A stretch of 64,000 bases of DNA from Populus alba (taxonomy: Eukaryota; Streptophyta; Magnoliopsida; Malpighiales; Salicaceae): NCBI RefSeq assembly GCF_005239225.2, contig NC_133288.1, forward strand, positions 22,884,169 through 22,948,168. Direction: 5' to 3'. How positions within the stretch are numbered: the stretch's first letter is position 1; every line of letters begins with the position of its first letter. Below the pieces are notes generated by a model, which had not been told where the DNA came from, did not search any database, and worked only from the letters and a program-made list of their open reading frames with translations. Both the position numbers and the translations under genes were made by a program. Positions 22,821 through 35,235 of this stretch are shown one piece after another.

Positions 22821-25800
22821 CTAGCAATTTTAATCTTGTTACTAATTAAATATGATATTAATCAATTCAGGATTGTAAGCTAATGTTATTTATATTAGGA
22901 TAGTGGCTGTTTGGTAATTTGATGTATGTTGTTTTTTAATTAAAATGTATTAAAATAATATATATATATATATATTATCAATATATTAAAATAAAAAAAT
23001 ATCTAAAAATATTAATATGATGTTTTTCTGTGAAAAATAATTTAAAAAATATTTGAAAAAATTGGAAGATGGGATTGTCATTACAAGGAGAATATTTATG
23101 AATGAATGTCTGTGTAAATTTTAAAATTTTGCCAACGTAAAAACAAGGGTTTAATGTGAGCAAGAAAAAAATATATTTTTTTAATTTTAATTATTTGTTT
23201 CATGCGCGTGAATATCTAGTTCGAGATGAATTCATATTCCGAATTTAAGTTATTTAATAGAGAAAAAGAAGGTAATGATTGAGGGAATCCATCTTATTAT
23301 TTTTATTTTTTTCGTCTTTGAATGGATGGGAGTTATTTTGTTATTTGAAAGCAGTAGCTATGATGTTATTCCAACCTGTTAAATCGAGGGTAGACTAGAA
23401 GGTTGAAAATAGAATCAGGAAATAAATAAATAAATAACAAAAGACAAGCTAGAAGTTGTTTGAAGGAGAGGAATCCAGTAGGCGAGGGGCACCTGTCAAA
23501 CATTAGCCATCAAATATCCACCGCTTGAGTTCTGGCCTGCGTTGACGAGATGCTTGCTTGCCTTCAAAGATCCGCAGTAGCGGTACAGCAGTTAAACAGC
23601 GATCCGATCAAACTCAATTTACATGGGGATTTAATTAGTTACCCGATCAACCCTGTCATATCTTTATCTAAAGTGCTGTTTTGAATGCATCAATTAACTT
23701 AATTTAATTTATCTAGCCCGTAGTTTATATTTTAGAGCTAGACGAGAGTTTAATAATTTATTTTTAATTAAAACAATATGTTTCAAAGGTAAAAACTAAT
23801 TGCTTTTTTTTTTTTTTTAGGTTGACATGAATGTTTGAAATAACTTATATGCACCTCGATTAATTTCGTAAATTCTAAAATTAACGATTATACAAGCTTC
23901 TAGTGACTTTAAGTTTTGCAAAACTTGAATTAGTGATTTCTTGAAAGCAAATTTCAGTGTCTAATTAGTTAAATTACATCCTTTAAAATTAATTAATTGC
24001 TTTTTCAATCTCATGAGAGGACCACTTGGATCATTTACAGTGAATTTGTTATTTTATAGTCTATGTCTCGATATTAGTATTGTGGTTAATAATATTTTTT
24101 AAAATATTTTTTTATTTTAAAAACATATTAAAATATTTTTTCAGATGTTTTTATATTATTAATATATACACATTAAAATCATCATAAAACATTAAAAATA
24201 TTTTTTAAAACTAAAAATACTTTAAAAAAACACAGAAATGTAGAATTTTAGTAGAAGCGCGCAGGAGCCGTGAAAGAATCAATAAGCAAATGATCAGATT
24301 AATTTGTCCCTATTCTAAAGTGGAATGTTTAATTTTATATATATCATCCATCGCCTTCGTTGACAAAGCTATAAGATTGGAAGCAAACATGAATGGGTTA
24401 ATAAATATGATAATCCTTGGATCCACAATGGCGTCAGAGTGGCACCGCGAAATTCTTGTACAAGATAAGTAGAGAACTGTCTTGTCATCGAACGAAGGAG
24501 GAGCCAGCCATTGTGTTGGAGGATGAGAGAGAGATTCCAAGTGCTCGTGCCACGTAAGGCCATAAATGAAAACTTTGGTTACTAGTGATATGATTTTAAT
24601 AATTTGATTTAGTTGTTTTTTTGTTTAAAGAAAGCTTATGATTATACTTGACTACAAATAATTCCTAATTTAAATTATTTTTAAAAATACGAATAAAAAA
24701 AGGGGCTTAGCATGTATTTCTTAATGTTTGCGGCCATGGTAACGATAGAGTCAACAAACCCACTAACCAGCCTATGAACAAAAAATGGCCAATAAAATAA
24801 TCTCCTTAAGATATGATTAAATATTCACTAAATAAATGTTCACGTAAAGAAGCTCATTTATATAGAAATATGCGGTCGTCCTCTTCCTTGTCTTTACCTA
24901 ATAAAGATGGTGTTAGTCCACGATATGGTAATTAATGGCAATATTTCTTATACATATATATTCCATGAAATGAACCGTTTATTCCCTTTTACTTGGAGCC
25001 GTTCAATAAAATAAACCTCCACTCCATGAACCACAAAAGTGATATTAAGTCTTTCAAGTATGGTATCTTTTGTTTTAAAAATATCTTTTACTTGAAAAAT
25101 ATTAAATTAATATAGTATTTTTCAATGCTTTTAATGTTTAATATAAGAAATATAAAAAAAATTATTTTGATAATATATTTTAATAAAAATCACATCATAT
25201 TACAATACTAATCATACAATCATATTTTCTTGTGGCTAAGCGTGGGATCGATCACATACAGAGCATAAACTATCCACAATCATGTATAAAGGTATTAACT
25301 TTATGTCAAATTATTGGATTAAATGAATGTATCTTTTAATTTTATAAACTATTATGAAATATTTTAATAATTTAATATTTTCATAGGATTTGAGAATCGA
25401 GTAAAACATTAGAGGCTAATTCGTGTTTCTCCTTGTAAATTAATTTTAATTTTAAGAATTATAATAAATATTTTTAATATTTTTTTTCAGGTTTATCAAT
25501 AATTGATGATTATAGAATCACTAATCCTACATTACATGCAACAATACCTAAGAATTACTTCTGAAAAAATAAATTTATAAAATTTAACTTCTTAATAAAA
25601 GAATTATTTAAGTCAATTGTTTTTTTTTTTTTTTTGTTATTGGAATAAATAAATTTTTAAAAATCCATTATTGGAAGGAACCTCAGATTTTTTTTTTTTA
25701 CCATCCGGCTCAAATAAATATAAAAAAAACCAAATGAATCCATATAACAAAAATATATCTCTATATATTATAAAAGCTAGTTCTTATTCATGTATATGGA

Positions 25801-26091
25801 TGATTTGATATGGTAAAAAATTGATTGGATTATTTTTTATTCAAAAGTTACAATCATCCACTGGAAGGAATTTGAGGCTAATATGAGTTTTTCCTTATAA
25901 ATTAATTTTAATTTTATGGATTGTCATGTGTATTTTAATATTTTTTCTGGGATTCTATTAAGAAATGAGTAAAATATCAGAGGCTAATCTGAGTTTTCCG
26001 TAGAAAATTAATGGAATCCACCTGCTATGAAAAATTGCCATGATTAAATAAAAATGAAGAGCCAAATAAAAACAAAACAACAGCTGGGAAT
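22820..26091. other. AT-rich spacer between ATL and tRNA-Trp
   Basis: No gene recognised. It contains further copies of the AT-rich dispersed repeat (about 22915-23060, 24080-24240, 25080-25210), long T or A runs, and short frames with no protein likeness. Confidence 0.45.
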
Positions 26092-26163
26092 TGAACCCGA
26101 CGTGAATCGAACACGCAACCTTCTGATCTGGAGTCAGACGCGCTACCATTGCGCCACGGATCC
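26092..26163 (-). tRNA. trnW-CCA: tRNA-Trp (CCA anticodon)
   Basis: The minus strand gives a 72-base cloverleaf starting GGATCCGTGGCGCAATGG. The acceptor stem pairs GGATCCG with CGGGTTC, allowing G-U pairs, and the discriminator is A. The D-arm has GCGC...GCGC, the anticodon arm is CTGAC-TCCAGAT-CAG with anticodon CCA, and the T-arm carries GTTCGATTC. There is no intron and the terminal CCA is not encoded, as for nuclear tRNAs. A T-run about 20 bases downstream would serve as the RNA polymerase III terminator. The A and B boxes are intact. It lies about 230 bp upstream of the MCD1 start codon in the opposite orientation. Confidence 0.96.
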
Positions 26164-26389
26164 ATTTGTTATGTGCTCTATAGATAAAGAATATTAAAAT
26201 AAGCTCTACAAGAGGCAGAAGAACTGAAAAGTAAAGCGGTCGTGTTAAGCGAGGGGGCAGGCACTTGTTCTTAGAAGAAAACAAGACCAAAAGGGAGTTT
26301 GGGATTTAGTGCTGAGTTATGGTATAATCAATCGAAGCTGAGTTGATTATGAAATTGGAATTGTTGATGCTCCTAAAACCCTTTTGAAA

Positions 26390-29195
26390 ATGACAACAAC
26401 ATCATCAGTTTCGACTACGCAATTTCACTCTTTCTCTATCCAGGTAATTATTACTGATTATTATTATTCAATCTTAGTGCTAAATTTTCCCCATTTATAA
26501 CATATAGTGTAGTGTACTTTGATGGTGTTTGATTATCTGATGATGTTATGTAGCCGCCGTCATCGTTATGGGCATCAAAACACCGGTTTTCTCCGAATGT
26601 AGTGAAACTCAGGAGGGATTTTGTCTTGTCTTTTTCACTACCCAATTGCAATCGAGTTTTGTTAATTAATCCAAAGTTTCGATTTAGAGCTGCAATTAAT
26701 ATTGATAATGATAATTCGGCGAATCCAGAAGACGAAGAGGTCGAGGAGCAGGAGGGGCAATGTATTCAAGACACGGGAAAAGCAATGGTCAACAAGAGTG
26801 AGAGTGAGAGTAGGACCACTGCACTACTGGATTGGAAAAAAGACCCAATTTCCAAATTTCAGGGAATGATTACCACTCTCCCTCCTTTTGTTTTTGTGGT
26901 GAGTTTTCTAGTTTGTTTGAATCATCGAATTGCTCTATTGGGAAGCATGAATGCGTGTTTTTATAGTCTTGGAAATGCTTATATGTATTGGCAAAATGTG
27001 GAATTTTTTTTTTCGTGGTGAGTTTTCTAGTTTTATTGAATCATCAACGAATTCGAATTGCTCTCATTGGAAGCATGAATGTTTTGTGTTTTTTTATAGT
27101 CTTGGAAATGCTTATATGTTTTTGCAAAATTTGAAATCTTTGTTTTTGTGGAAAGTTTTCTGTATTTATTGAATCGTTGACGAATACGGATTGCTCTCAA
27201 TGGAAATGCTTTTATGTTTTGGCAAAATTTGAAATTTTGTTTTTGTGGTGAGTCCTCTGTATTTATTGAATACTCAACGAATAGGAATTGCTCTCAATGT
27301 AAGCATGACTGTGCTGTGTGTTTTTATAGTCTTGGAAATGCTTGTATGTTCTGGAAAAATGTGGATTTTTTACTGTTTCTTGCTGAGCAATAGGAACTGG
27401 GTAGGCATCTTGAATGAACTCAGCAGGCATTAACACGATATCTACCTTGTAACAGTTAAAATGTGAAACCAAAACTTCTGTTTGGATTTGTTGACTAGGT
27501 TAGCATTTTCAGGTTATTTGCTACTTTGAGTCTTTGATTATCTGCAAGTAGTTATAATTTGTAATTGGAAGCCAGAATGGGTACGGCGTACTTCTAAACT
27601 TGATCATTCCAATGGCAATTCTTGTTTGCTGCTGTGATTTTTTGAGGATAGGTTGTTAGTCTGTCTTTGATAAAAAGATCATGTGATCATAAGGGGTATT
27701 TTGGCATTCTAAATATAGATCATTCTACTCTTGCTTTTTATTAACAGTGGATTCTTGATTTTATCAGATGAAAAGAGGTGCTGGAAGCAATTTTGTAATA
27801 TGGCTATGTATTGCTACTGCATTTTTGGTTGTTTCTGTGAGAGTATGCATGGTTAGGAAGTCAAGGCCAAGCCGTCCCGGCTCTGTAGCTGATCTTGTTA
27901 GACGTGGCCAGCTGAGATCGGATAGAAGAGGCATGTATGATTTCAATCCCCAATACTTTCTCCTATTGTCCTTTGCATTGTTTCTGTGCACATTGTTGAA
28001 CGATTATTTTACTGTGGTTTGAATGTTACTTTCTATTCCTGAAGAAGGATTGCCATTGCATGGTCTTTATTTGTAGAAACTAATTTGCTTCATCTCGCCT
28101 CCCCTCTTTTTTCTCAATTAGTGCAAGAATCACATTTCATGCTAATCTTTAGTTATCACGTGCTGATTGAATGATAATAATGTGGTTTTAATGTGAAATA
28201 TCTTATACACAGATCAAGTCCTCTCAAATATGAGGATCCGTTCAATAATCCATTGGTTAAAGTTGGCAAGAGCAATTCAACCATTGAGATATTTGGAAAG
28301 GTTTATCACTTAGCCCCAGTTACTCTAACGGAAGAGCAACAAGCCATCCATCAGAGAAGGAGATCGCGAGCATACCAGTGGAAAAGACCAACCATTTTCC
28401 TTAAAGAAGGGGATCCAATACCTCCAGATGTTGACCCTGACACAGTCAGATGGATTCCTACAAATCATCCTTTTGCAACCACTGCTAGTGACATCGACGA
28501 AGACTTGGCTCAAAACAATGTATATCAAAAGCATGGTGTTCCATTCCGTATAAAAGCTGAGCATGAGGCATTACAAAGAAAACTAGAAGCACTACAAAAT
28601 GTAAGCACTTCAAAGATTTGTGCATTTAATGCCTTGATAATTTACAAATAGAAAGGGAAGAACGTATTCTCTGCAATGAGAAGTGCATCCCCCAAAACAA
28701 CTATTCAAGAAAACATGCTGCTTGGCCTATTCCTAATTTTGGAAAATTCTGAGGACCCCAAAGCACCAGGTTTTTGCCATATTGTCTTTTGGCTTTTGAC
28801 AGCTATTGTACATGTGCCATTATATGAAGCTAGCAGGAAATTAACTTAGCAGATCCATGCATATATCCCATTTCTGTATGGTCCTGCACTACTCTATAGC
28901 ATAATGTTTCTGATTTCGTTGCTGGATATATTTCCCCTCTGTGCTCCATACTGCAGTTTCCTCTGAACTTTATTTTACTGTTTGTTTGCAGGAGCAAAAA
29001 CTCAATAAATTAGTCATTGACACCGGAAATGCTAAAGAATTTGAGAGACCATTCAGGTTTAATCCAAAGTCAAATGAGCTTGTCGAACAGAACCCCTTTA
29101 ATAGTCAATCTGGCGATTCTAAGCCTTCAAAATCAGATCGTGCCCCGAAACCTTTTAACAGCAGTTCATCCTCAGAGGAAATGCAGAAGCCCTAA
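26390..29195 (+). CDS. MCD1: Plastid division site factor MCD1
   Basis: MULTIPLE CHLOROPLAST DIVISION SITE 1 is a plant-specific inner-envelope protein that works with MinD and ARC3 to place the FtsZ ring at mid-plastid. Five exons join in frame to 385 residues: 26390-26443, 26554-26898, 27768-27934, 28213-28600, 28992-29195. The N-terminus is Ser/Thr-rich, fitting a transit peptide. One transmembrane helix lies near residues 141-160 (FVIWLCIATAFLVVSVRV). Next comes the conserved SRPSRPGSVADLVRRGQLRSDRRG, then SSPLKYEDPFNNP and a long stromal region with RRRSRAYQWKRPTIFLKEGD and PPDVDPDTVRWIP. The exon 3 donor at 27934/27935 was chosen because it alone restores RRGISSPLKY in frame. Intron 2 begins inside an array of imperfect repeats that copies the donor site. 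Convergent with TMT1. Confidence 0.92.
26888..27370. repeat. Imperfect tandem repeats in MCD1 intron 2 that include the 5' splice site
   Basis: Four diverged copies of a roughly 97-133 bp unit run from the end of exon 2 into the intron. Each copy has a TTTTTGTGGTGAG-like start, a TTGAATCAT-like word, GAATTGCTCT, usually an AAGCATGA word, TCTTGGAAATGCTT and a GCAAAAT-like end. The donor-equivalent positions are 26898/26899, 27017/27018, 27150/27151 (mutated to GGAAAG) and 27247/27248. The duplication therefore began at or just upstream of the exon-intron junction. Confidence 0.85.
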
Positions 29196-29767
29196 ACTAC
29201 TCAATATTAATATCATTTGTCAAATATGTTTATTCTGCCACTTACTATGGATTTTTTTAGTCTTACCATACAGATCTGGATATTTGCTTGAAATTGCCAG
29301 TGAAATTTTGATGTCAATTTACTGTAGTCCAGCTTGTTGTAAAAAACTTGAGGTTGGGCTGTGAATAGGCCGGTAGGTCTGCATCCGACTTTATTTTGTT
29401 TACACATTCCCATCATAGAATGCTGACCTCACAGTCCTTATTGGAAGCTCTGCTCCCAAAATTGGGCACTAGCAGCAATGAATGTTTATGTTTATTGATG
29501 TGGTGCATAGAAGCCAGATGGTCTCTGTAAATGCTGTAGTTGTGGTCTTTGGCTTGTAGCTTGCCATCAATTAGAAGATCTCATTGATTAATTTAAATGC
29601 CGGATTATTCATTTGCAAGTTCTAGTATTTAAACATTCCAATGTCACTATTTCTTTCATGCAAGACATCGCACAGCTGGGGGCCTTTCCTTTTTAAACCT
29701 CAAAAATGAATGCAAGCTAATTAAATCCTAATCAAAACAATCAGCAAATGCTTCAAGTTTTCCTGAA

Positions 29768-32700
29768 TCATTCCTTCTTGGCAGCAGCAGCACCTTGTCT
29801 GGCGCCAACAGCAAAGAACTCTGTAATGACTTCAAGAGGCATTCCTTTGGTCTCAGGGACCTTCAAGAAAACAAAGATCCAAGAGATTGCGCACACGACA
29901 GCATAAATGCCAAAGATTCCGACGAGGCCAATCGAACTAAGCATCACAGGCAGTGTGTAGGTGACAATGATGTCTCCAATCCAGTAAACCATGGCACAAA
30001 TGGCGATGCAGAGGCCTCGGACTCTTGTGGGGAAGATCTCTGAGCAGAGGATATTAGGAATTGGTCCGTAAGCAGACACAAAACAGCAGATGAATATGAT
30101 AACACAAGCAGTTAGAATTGCAGCGTTGACGACTGAGCTCACAGTCACTAGTTCAAAAATAATTAAGACGATGAGGGAAAGTATCAGCACAGGAATTGTG
30201 GTAAGGAGGAGCGTCCTGAAACAAGGAGAGGAAGAGATTAATAAACATGCAAGTCACAAATAGATCTAAACGTTGATAGACGCAACATAACAGCAGACAC
30301 CCCCTCCCCATATATATATAAAAAGATTGTGCGATTCTTCTTATGAAAATCAAACAGGATGTTCTCATTCACCAAAATTTGAACATTGCAGCTCCCACTT
30401 CAATCTTTGAGTGAGGGGAAACAATGATGCATTGAACAGGTGATGGTACCTCCCAAAACTGAAACTGATCCCTTCGGAATGAAAAGGGATAACAGACAAG
30501 TTTCTCTTTTAGGCAACTGGGCGTTTTCTTGCTAGTCTGTTCCAAAACAAAAGATGGAATGAAGAAAGGAAATCACCTTCTCCCCGCGATATCCATGAGC
30601 CTCATCGCTACACCTATGCATGGAAGCATAAGAAAGTTTGTAAATGCGCTTATAAGGAATGACGCAGAGGTAGTGCTGAGGCCCAGGTTTGCAAGAAGAA
30701 CCGAAACACCTGCCTTTTCAAGAATTTGAGGGGTGTAGTATAGAACCCCATTTATGCCAGCAAACTACACGCAAATTTGAAAAAAAAAACCCAGCTATTA
30801 ACAACATAAATCACAATATGATTTTGGTCAAAATGAGAGAACCAGGATATTAAACCCCACATAAATGTGGATTAGAATGGATTGAGAAAATAAATTTAAT
30901 TCAATTAACTGAGAGAGAGAGCAAAAGATAACAAATGAAGTCATGGAGTACCTGCTGAAGTAATTGAATTCCAATCCCAACAAACAATGCATGCTTAACT
31001 CCAGGTTCAAGCAGAGCGGTCCAAATTGGAGCTTTTGTAGCTGTTTGAGATGGGTGAACCATTGCGGGTCCAACTGGATGCTGGTCCATAAGCTCCTTTG
31101 AATAAAGAGCAGGCTGGCTTACCAGAGCGGCAGCCTGGATGTACTCACCTTCTTCAGGAACATCACCACCAGGAAGCGAAACAAGAGACCCGCGTCGGGA
31201 TCCAGGAACTCCTCCTTGGTGCAGATAAATCCTTTTAAATCCCCCTTCCTTCTTTCCATCCTCACCTTCCCTCTCAGACCATTTCCATGCCAACTGCCAA
31301 CCCCCACCAATGCCAGTACCGTCAACTGCATCCCCAGCTCCTTGCATTAGACTGCTATGCCGTCTCATGCTCAGAACACTGCCATGGGAAGTTGGGTGGG
31401 CCATATCCTTTTCCATGCTTGTTGTCTGGCGTGAGATTAGTGGACTGTGCAAATTGTCATCGGAATCCCCACCACCAGCCTCTGATGTGTAGCCCTCACC
31501 TTCTCTTTGTACACTCTCTTCATCCCATTGCTCGGTCCTAAAGTGAGGTTCTGCTGTACTAAACATGCTGCCAAAATTAGGGAAAAGCATGCTTCGCATG
31601 CTTCCTGTCTCAGGGAGCTTTTCATGAACACTACCAAAAAGAGTCACAAGAGGGTCCATAAGAGGCACGCCTTGGCTCGCCATGCTTCCATGGCGTGATG
31701 CAAGAGCAAGAGAACTCTGTCCAGTAACGGGTCTAGCAACCCAGGAAAGGCCTTCTTCAGGTCCATATAACTTGATTTTGTCTTTATCAACAGTGGGTTC
31801 TTGACCATTAGCGAGTTCATCAGCAGGGCCTATTATGTACTCTTCTATGGATGTTTCACCCCCGATACCAAGACCTTCAGCCAGTAAAGCCATCTCGCCT
31901 GTGCATCATAGAAGCTTTAGCAACAGCCACATACACGAGTTTTATAAGCTACTTATACAAAAGGAGAAGCCTAAATTCCTACCAATGGAAATTCACCAAA
32001 CAAAAAATCTGAATACTATTAAAAACATTTACATATTATGCTCAAGTTTATGGACACTGAATCCTGAAAAGAAATGAACTCTCAACAGTGAAATAGTTTT
32101 GCTCCCTCCTATCAAGTTAAGCTCCTCAGCAATTTAAAGTATAATCGGCAGATAAAGCTATATGCCTCAACTTTCTCTCCAAAACAATTGGTCAGGTTTT
32201 AAGGATACCAAACAACAATATGGTTTTCACAATTCCACAGAGACCATTGCTGAGAAAAACTGAATGACTCCCTCAAAACCACTTCAAAGTTAACTTACAG
32301 GGCAAGATTAGCATGCATCAAAAGCTTCTAGATTTATCATGTATAACAAAGAAGTCAAGTTGACCAATGAAAACATGGATGTTTAAGTTAGCTGCATGTG
32401 TAAAGTTGGGTACTTCAAAAATCTGTTCCCAGTGAATTACACATGCTGTCATCAGTCATGGAAATTCTTCAACATGCATTCAAGCTAATGATTCAAACAA
32501 ACTACCATTTGAGTCAGCGAGATCCAGCATCTTGTCTAAAACAAGAAAGACCAGGCTATTCTCTCAGCCCATAATCTAAATTTCTATACCTTCTTTCAGA
32601 AGAAAAAAGAAAGAGAAAAAGAACAGCAGTGAAAGAATAATGCGTGAACCTGAAACATCTTCCCTGCCACGCAATCTCTGGAGAACCCGCTTTGCCTCAA

Positions 32701-33570
32701 GCATCTTTCCTTTACTCACAAGCCATCGAGGAGATTCAGGCAAGTAAAACACTGTTAGTGCAAAATATAGTAAAGAAGGAATGGAAAGTATTCCAAGCAT
32801 CAACCTCCAACTAGGTGAAGCTGTCAATGACATCCCAAAAATCATACAGTATGACAGAAACATGCCACCTGAACCAGCAAACTGAGGTAGAGTATTTAAC
32901 ATTCCCCTTATATCTGATGGGGCAGTCTCAGATATATAGACTGGAACAAGAGTAACTGCTAAACCAATGCCAAATCCATCTAACAGTCTTCCTATGCACA
33001 GGACGTAAACATTGGGTGACCAAAACATTACCAAACCACCGACAAAGTAGAGAATGGATGAGATTATTAGCATTGGACGCCGACCGAGCCAATCCGATAT
33101 GGGTCCTGAGCATGTCGTGATAGCAGCTGCTCCAATAAGTGACATGGCCACAACAAGACCTTCCACACTTGCTTGCAACTTGAGGTCTTTATTGACGTAA
33201 ATGATAGCACCTGAAAACATAGAAACAAGATTACAGATCTGCATCCATTCTCTAGTTCAACACCGAGACCTCTTATTCAACACCAAAAGTGCGAGATAAG
33301 AATAATATAGAAACAACCAACTCATAAGAGAAAATGTTCTAACTGGAAGCCTTGGAACCATCCGCCATTGACAACAAATCTCAATAGTTTCAATCTTTAC
33401 AATTTTAAGTTTTTAATTTTAAACATTCCCATCCAACATTTCTTGGTCCAAATCAAAATATTAAATAGATGAGAAATTTAAAGAGAAGTACCAGCAATGG
33501 TAGCATTATCCCATCCTTGCAAGAAGTTACCAATGCAAGCAGCAATAGCCACTAGTGCTGCTCCCTTCAT
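29768..33570 (-). CDS. TMT1: Tonoplast monosaccharide/sugar transporter TMT1 (TST1)
   Basis: Major-facilitator proton/sugar antiporter that loads glucose, fructose or sucrose into the vacuole. Five exons join in frame to 740 residues: 33492-33570, 32650-33210, 30952-31898, 30577-30764, 29768-30215. Residues 1 to about 200 hold the first six helices (GNFLQGWDNATIAGAI, SDWLGRRPML, PESPRWLVSKGK). Roughly residues 215-500 form the large hydrophilic loop that defines this subfamily, with acidic and Ser-rich stretches and a basic patch (MRRHSSLMQG). The last six helices follow with FAGINGVLYYTPQI and VPETKGMPLEVITEFF. A 5' UTR intron is likely (acceptor at 33610, donor at 33804). The start MKGAALVAIAA is the family's usual one. 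Frames inside the loop on the opposite strand are shadows. Confidence 0.95.
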
Positions 33571-33609
33571 GTTTTAACCAATGAATCAAGTCCTCAATTT
33601 CCAAGTAAC

Positions 33610-33804
33610 CTGTAAAAAGACAAGAACCCAGATAAACCAATCAAACAACAAGCACCACAGATCCAATACCGTATCTAATCAATAAATTCAATCAAGCAAT
33701 GAAAAAACCACACATTCACTCATTTAAGAAAGAAACACATGACCGTCCAAAATCATCAGCAAATAAAAGATTCAAGAAAGATGAGATTTTTATAGATTGC
33801 TTAC
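33610..33804 (-). other. Probable 5' UTR intron of TMT1
   Basis: On the minus strand a GTAAGCAATC donor at 33804 and a CTTTTTACAG acceptor ending at 33610 bound a 195-bp intron, 40 bases upstream of the TMT1 start codon. Inferred from splice signals alone. Confidence 0.55.
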
Positions 33805-34652
33805 CTCTTGAAGATGAGGTTCAGCTTGACACTGAGATACGGGGTTTTACAAGTAAACAAGGAACAAAAGCTGGTTTAAAAGAAACAGAGGAACACAGAG
33901 TAGTGGTCCTTAAAAGTAGAGCCTGATATCAGTGAATGATCTTGGATTGTAAAAGTAAAAAAGAAGCGAAAATATCAGGCAAAGTGCGTTAACTGAACTG
34001 GCAGCTTTTCCACTTAGATAAAACAAATGACAAACAAAAAAGAAGATAGGTTCAAAAAACGAGGAGAAGTGACTTGTATACTCATAATTTGACAGATGGA
34101 GTGAACAACAAAGAACCCAGCTTTTAAGCTGATACTGATATCAGATCCCTTTTTCTCCCAACAACCCTTCAACGCTTACACCATACCTCTCACCCACTTC
34201 ATTGAGTTAATGTTTTTTTAAAAGTTCCTCTCATTGCTCCAGATACCGATTTCACCAGAAAAGGTTTTGATTTTTTTAAAAGGGGATAGATTTGAGGAGA
34301 AAAAATGTGTTTAGACTTTAGAATTCAAGAAATTGAGTGAAAAAAGGAAAATTTTAGTGAGTTGAGTAAAAACTAAAGAAGGGTCAGTCTGGAACATAAT
34401 GTATATACTCCGTGTGGTCCAATCAAGTGTTCATGTTTCTTCTTCTTGTTGTTTTTTCTTAAATATTTGTTGATTTGGCTTTGTTATTCTAATAAATAAT
34501 AATTGAATTTGGTGAAGCTCTGTACTGTGCTATAACTGTAAGAATTGGAGTTCTACCATTGGGAATGGACAAAATATTTTTCTTTTTGACTAATTTTTGT
34601 GATTTGTGTTTTAATTATATAGAGTTTGTCAAGGAATTCCAACTTTCCCTTT

Positions 34653-35144
34653 TTAGAGACATGAAAGGGAGATCCCGTCATCTTTCCATTCATCACCTGA
34701 CCTTTTTACAACTGACTTTTTGTCTACATTTGGAGGTGGATGATTACCTTTTATGAATTCTTTCCCTAAAAATTTTCTCGAATCTTTGTGGTCATTGTCT
34801 AGTCCCAAAAGTTGCTGGAACATTGCGTGATTTTGTGGCCAGTCAAAAGAAAGTAGATTCAACTCAGAAAAGGAATTAACTGTGGAATGGCCGTATTGTG
34901 TGAGAAATTCTTTTACGAGGAACACTAAGTTATTTATTCTGTGCCCTCGAGCCTTTGTTACTTGTTGGCATATCGAGAGTTCATGCAAATTACAAAGTGG
35001 GATTTCTGGACATCCTTCAAGAATCTTAGTTTCTGCACCAGTTTTCTTCACCATCAACAAGTTTAATGAATTCAAATTTTGTAGGATGACAAATTCAATG
35101 ATTAAGTTTCCTAATTGGCTCAAGCAAGGAACACGAGAGTACAT
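34653..35144 (-). other. Unassigned open frame with weak leucine-rich character
   Basis: A 163-codon frame containing LSQLGNLIIEFVILQNLNSLNLL has a loose Leu/Asn spacing reminiscent of the repeats of F-box/LRR or FBD proteins. I cannot assign it to a family. Upstream on the minus strand the same frame soon meets a stop, and no convincing additional exons or start region are visible. It may be a gene fragment or a chance frame. Confidence 0.25.
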
Positions 35145-35235
35145 ATTATTTGAGAAATTAAGCCGCAGAAAAGTCCAGGAAAACTACCTGTCAAGAGGAG
35201 GAAACGGGTCAAAGATTAGAAGCAGCAATTTCTAA

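Noticed and set aside
31287..31698. Plus-strand frames inside TMT1
   Set aside because: They are antisense shadows of the long hydrophilic-loop exon.
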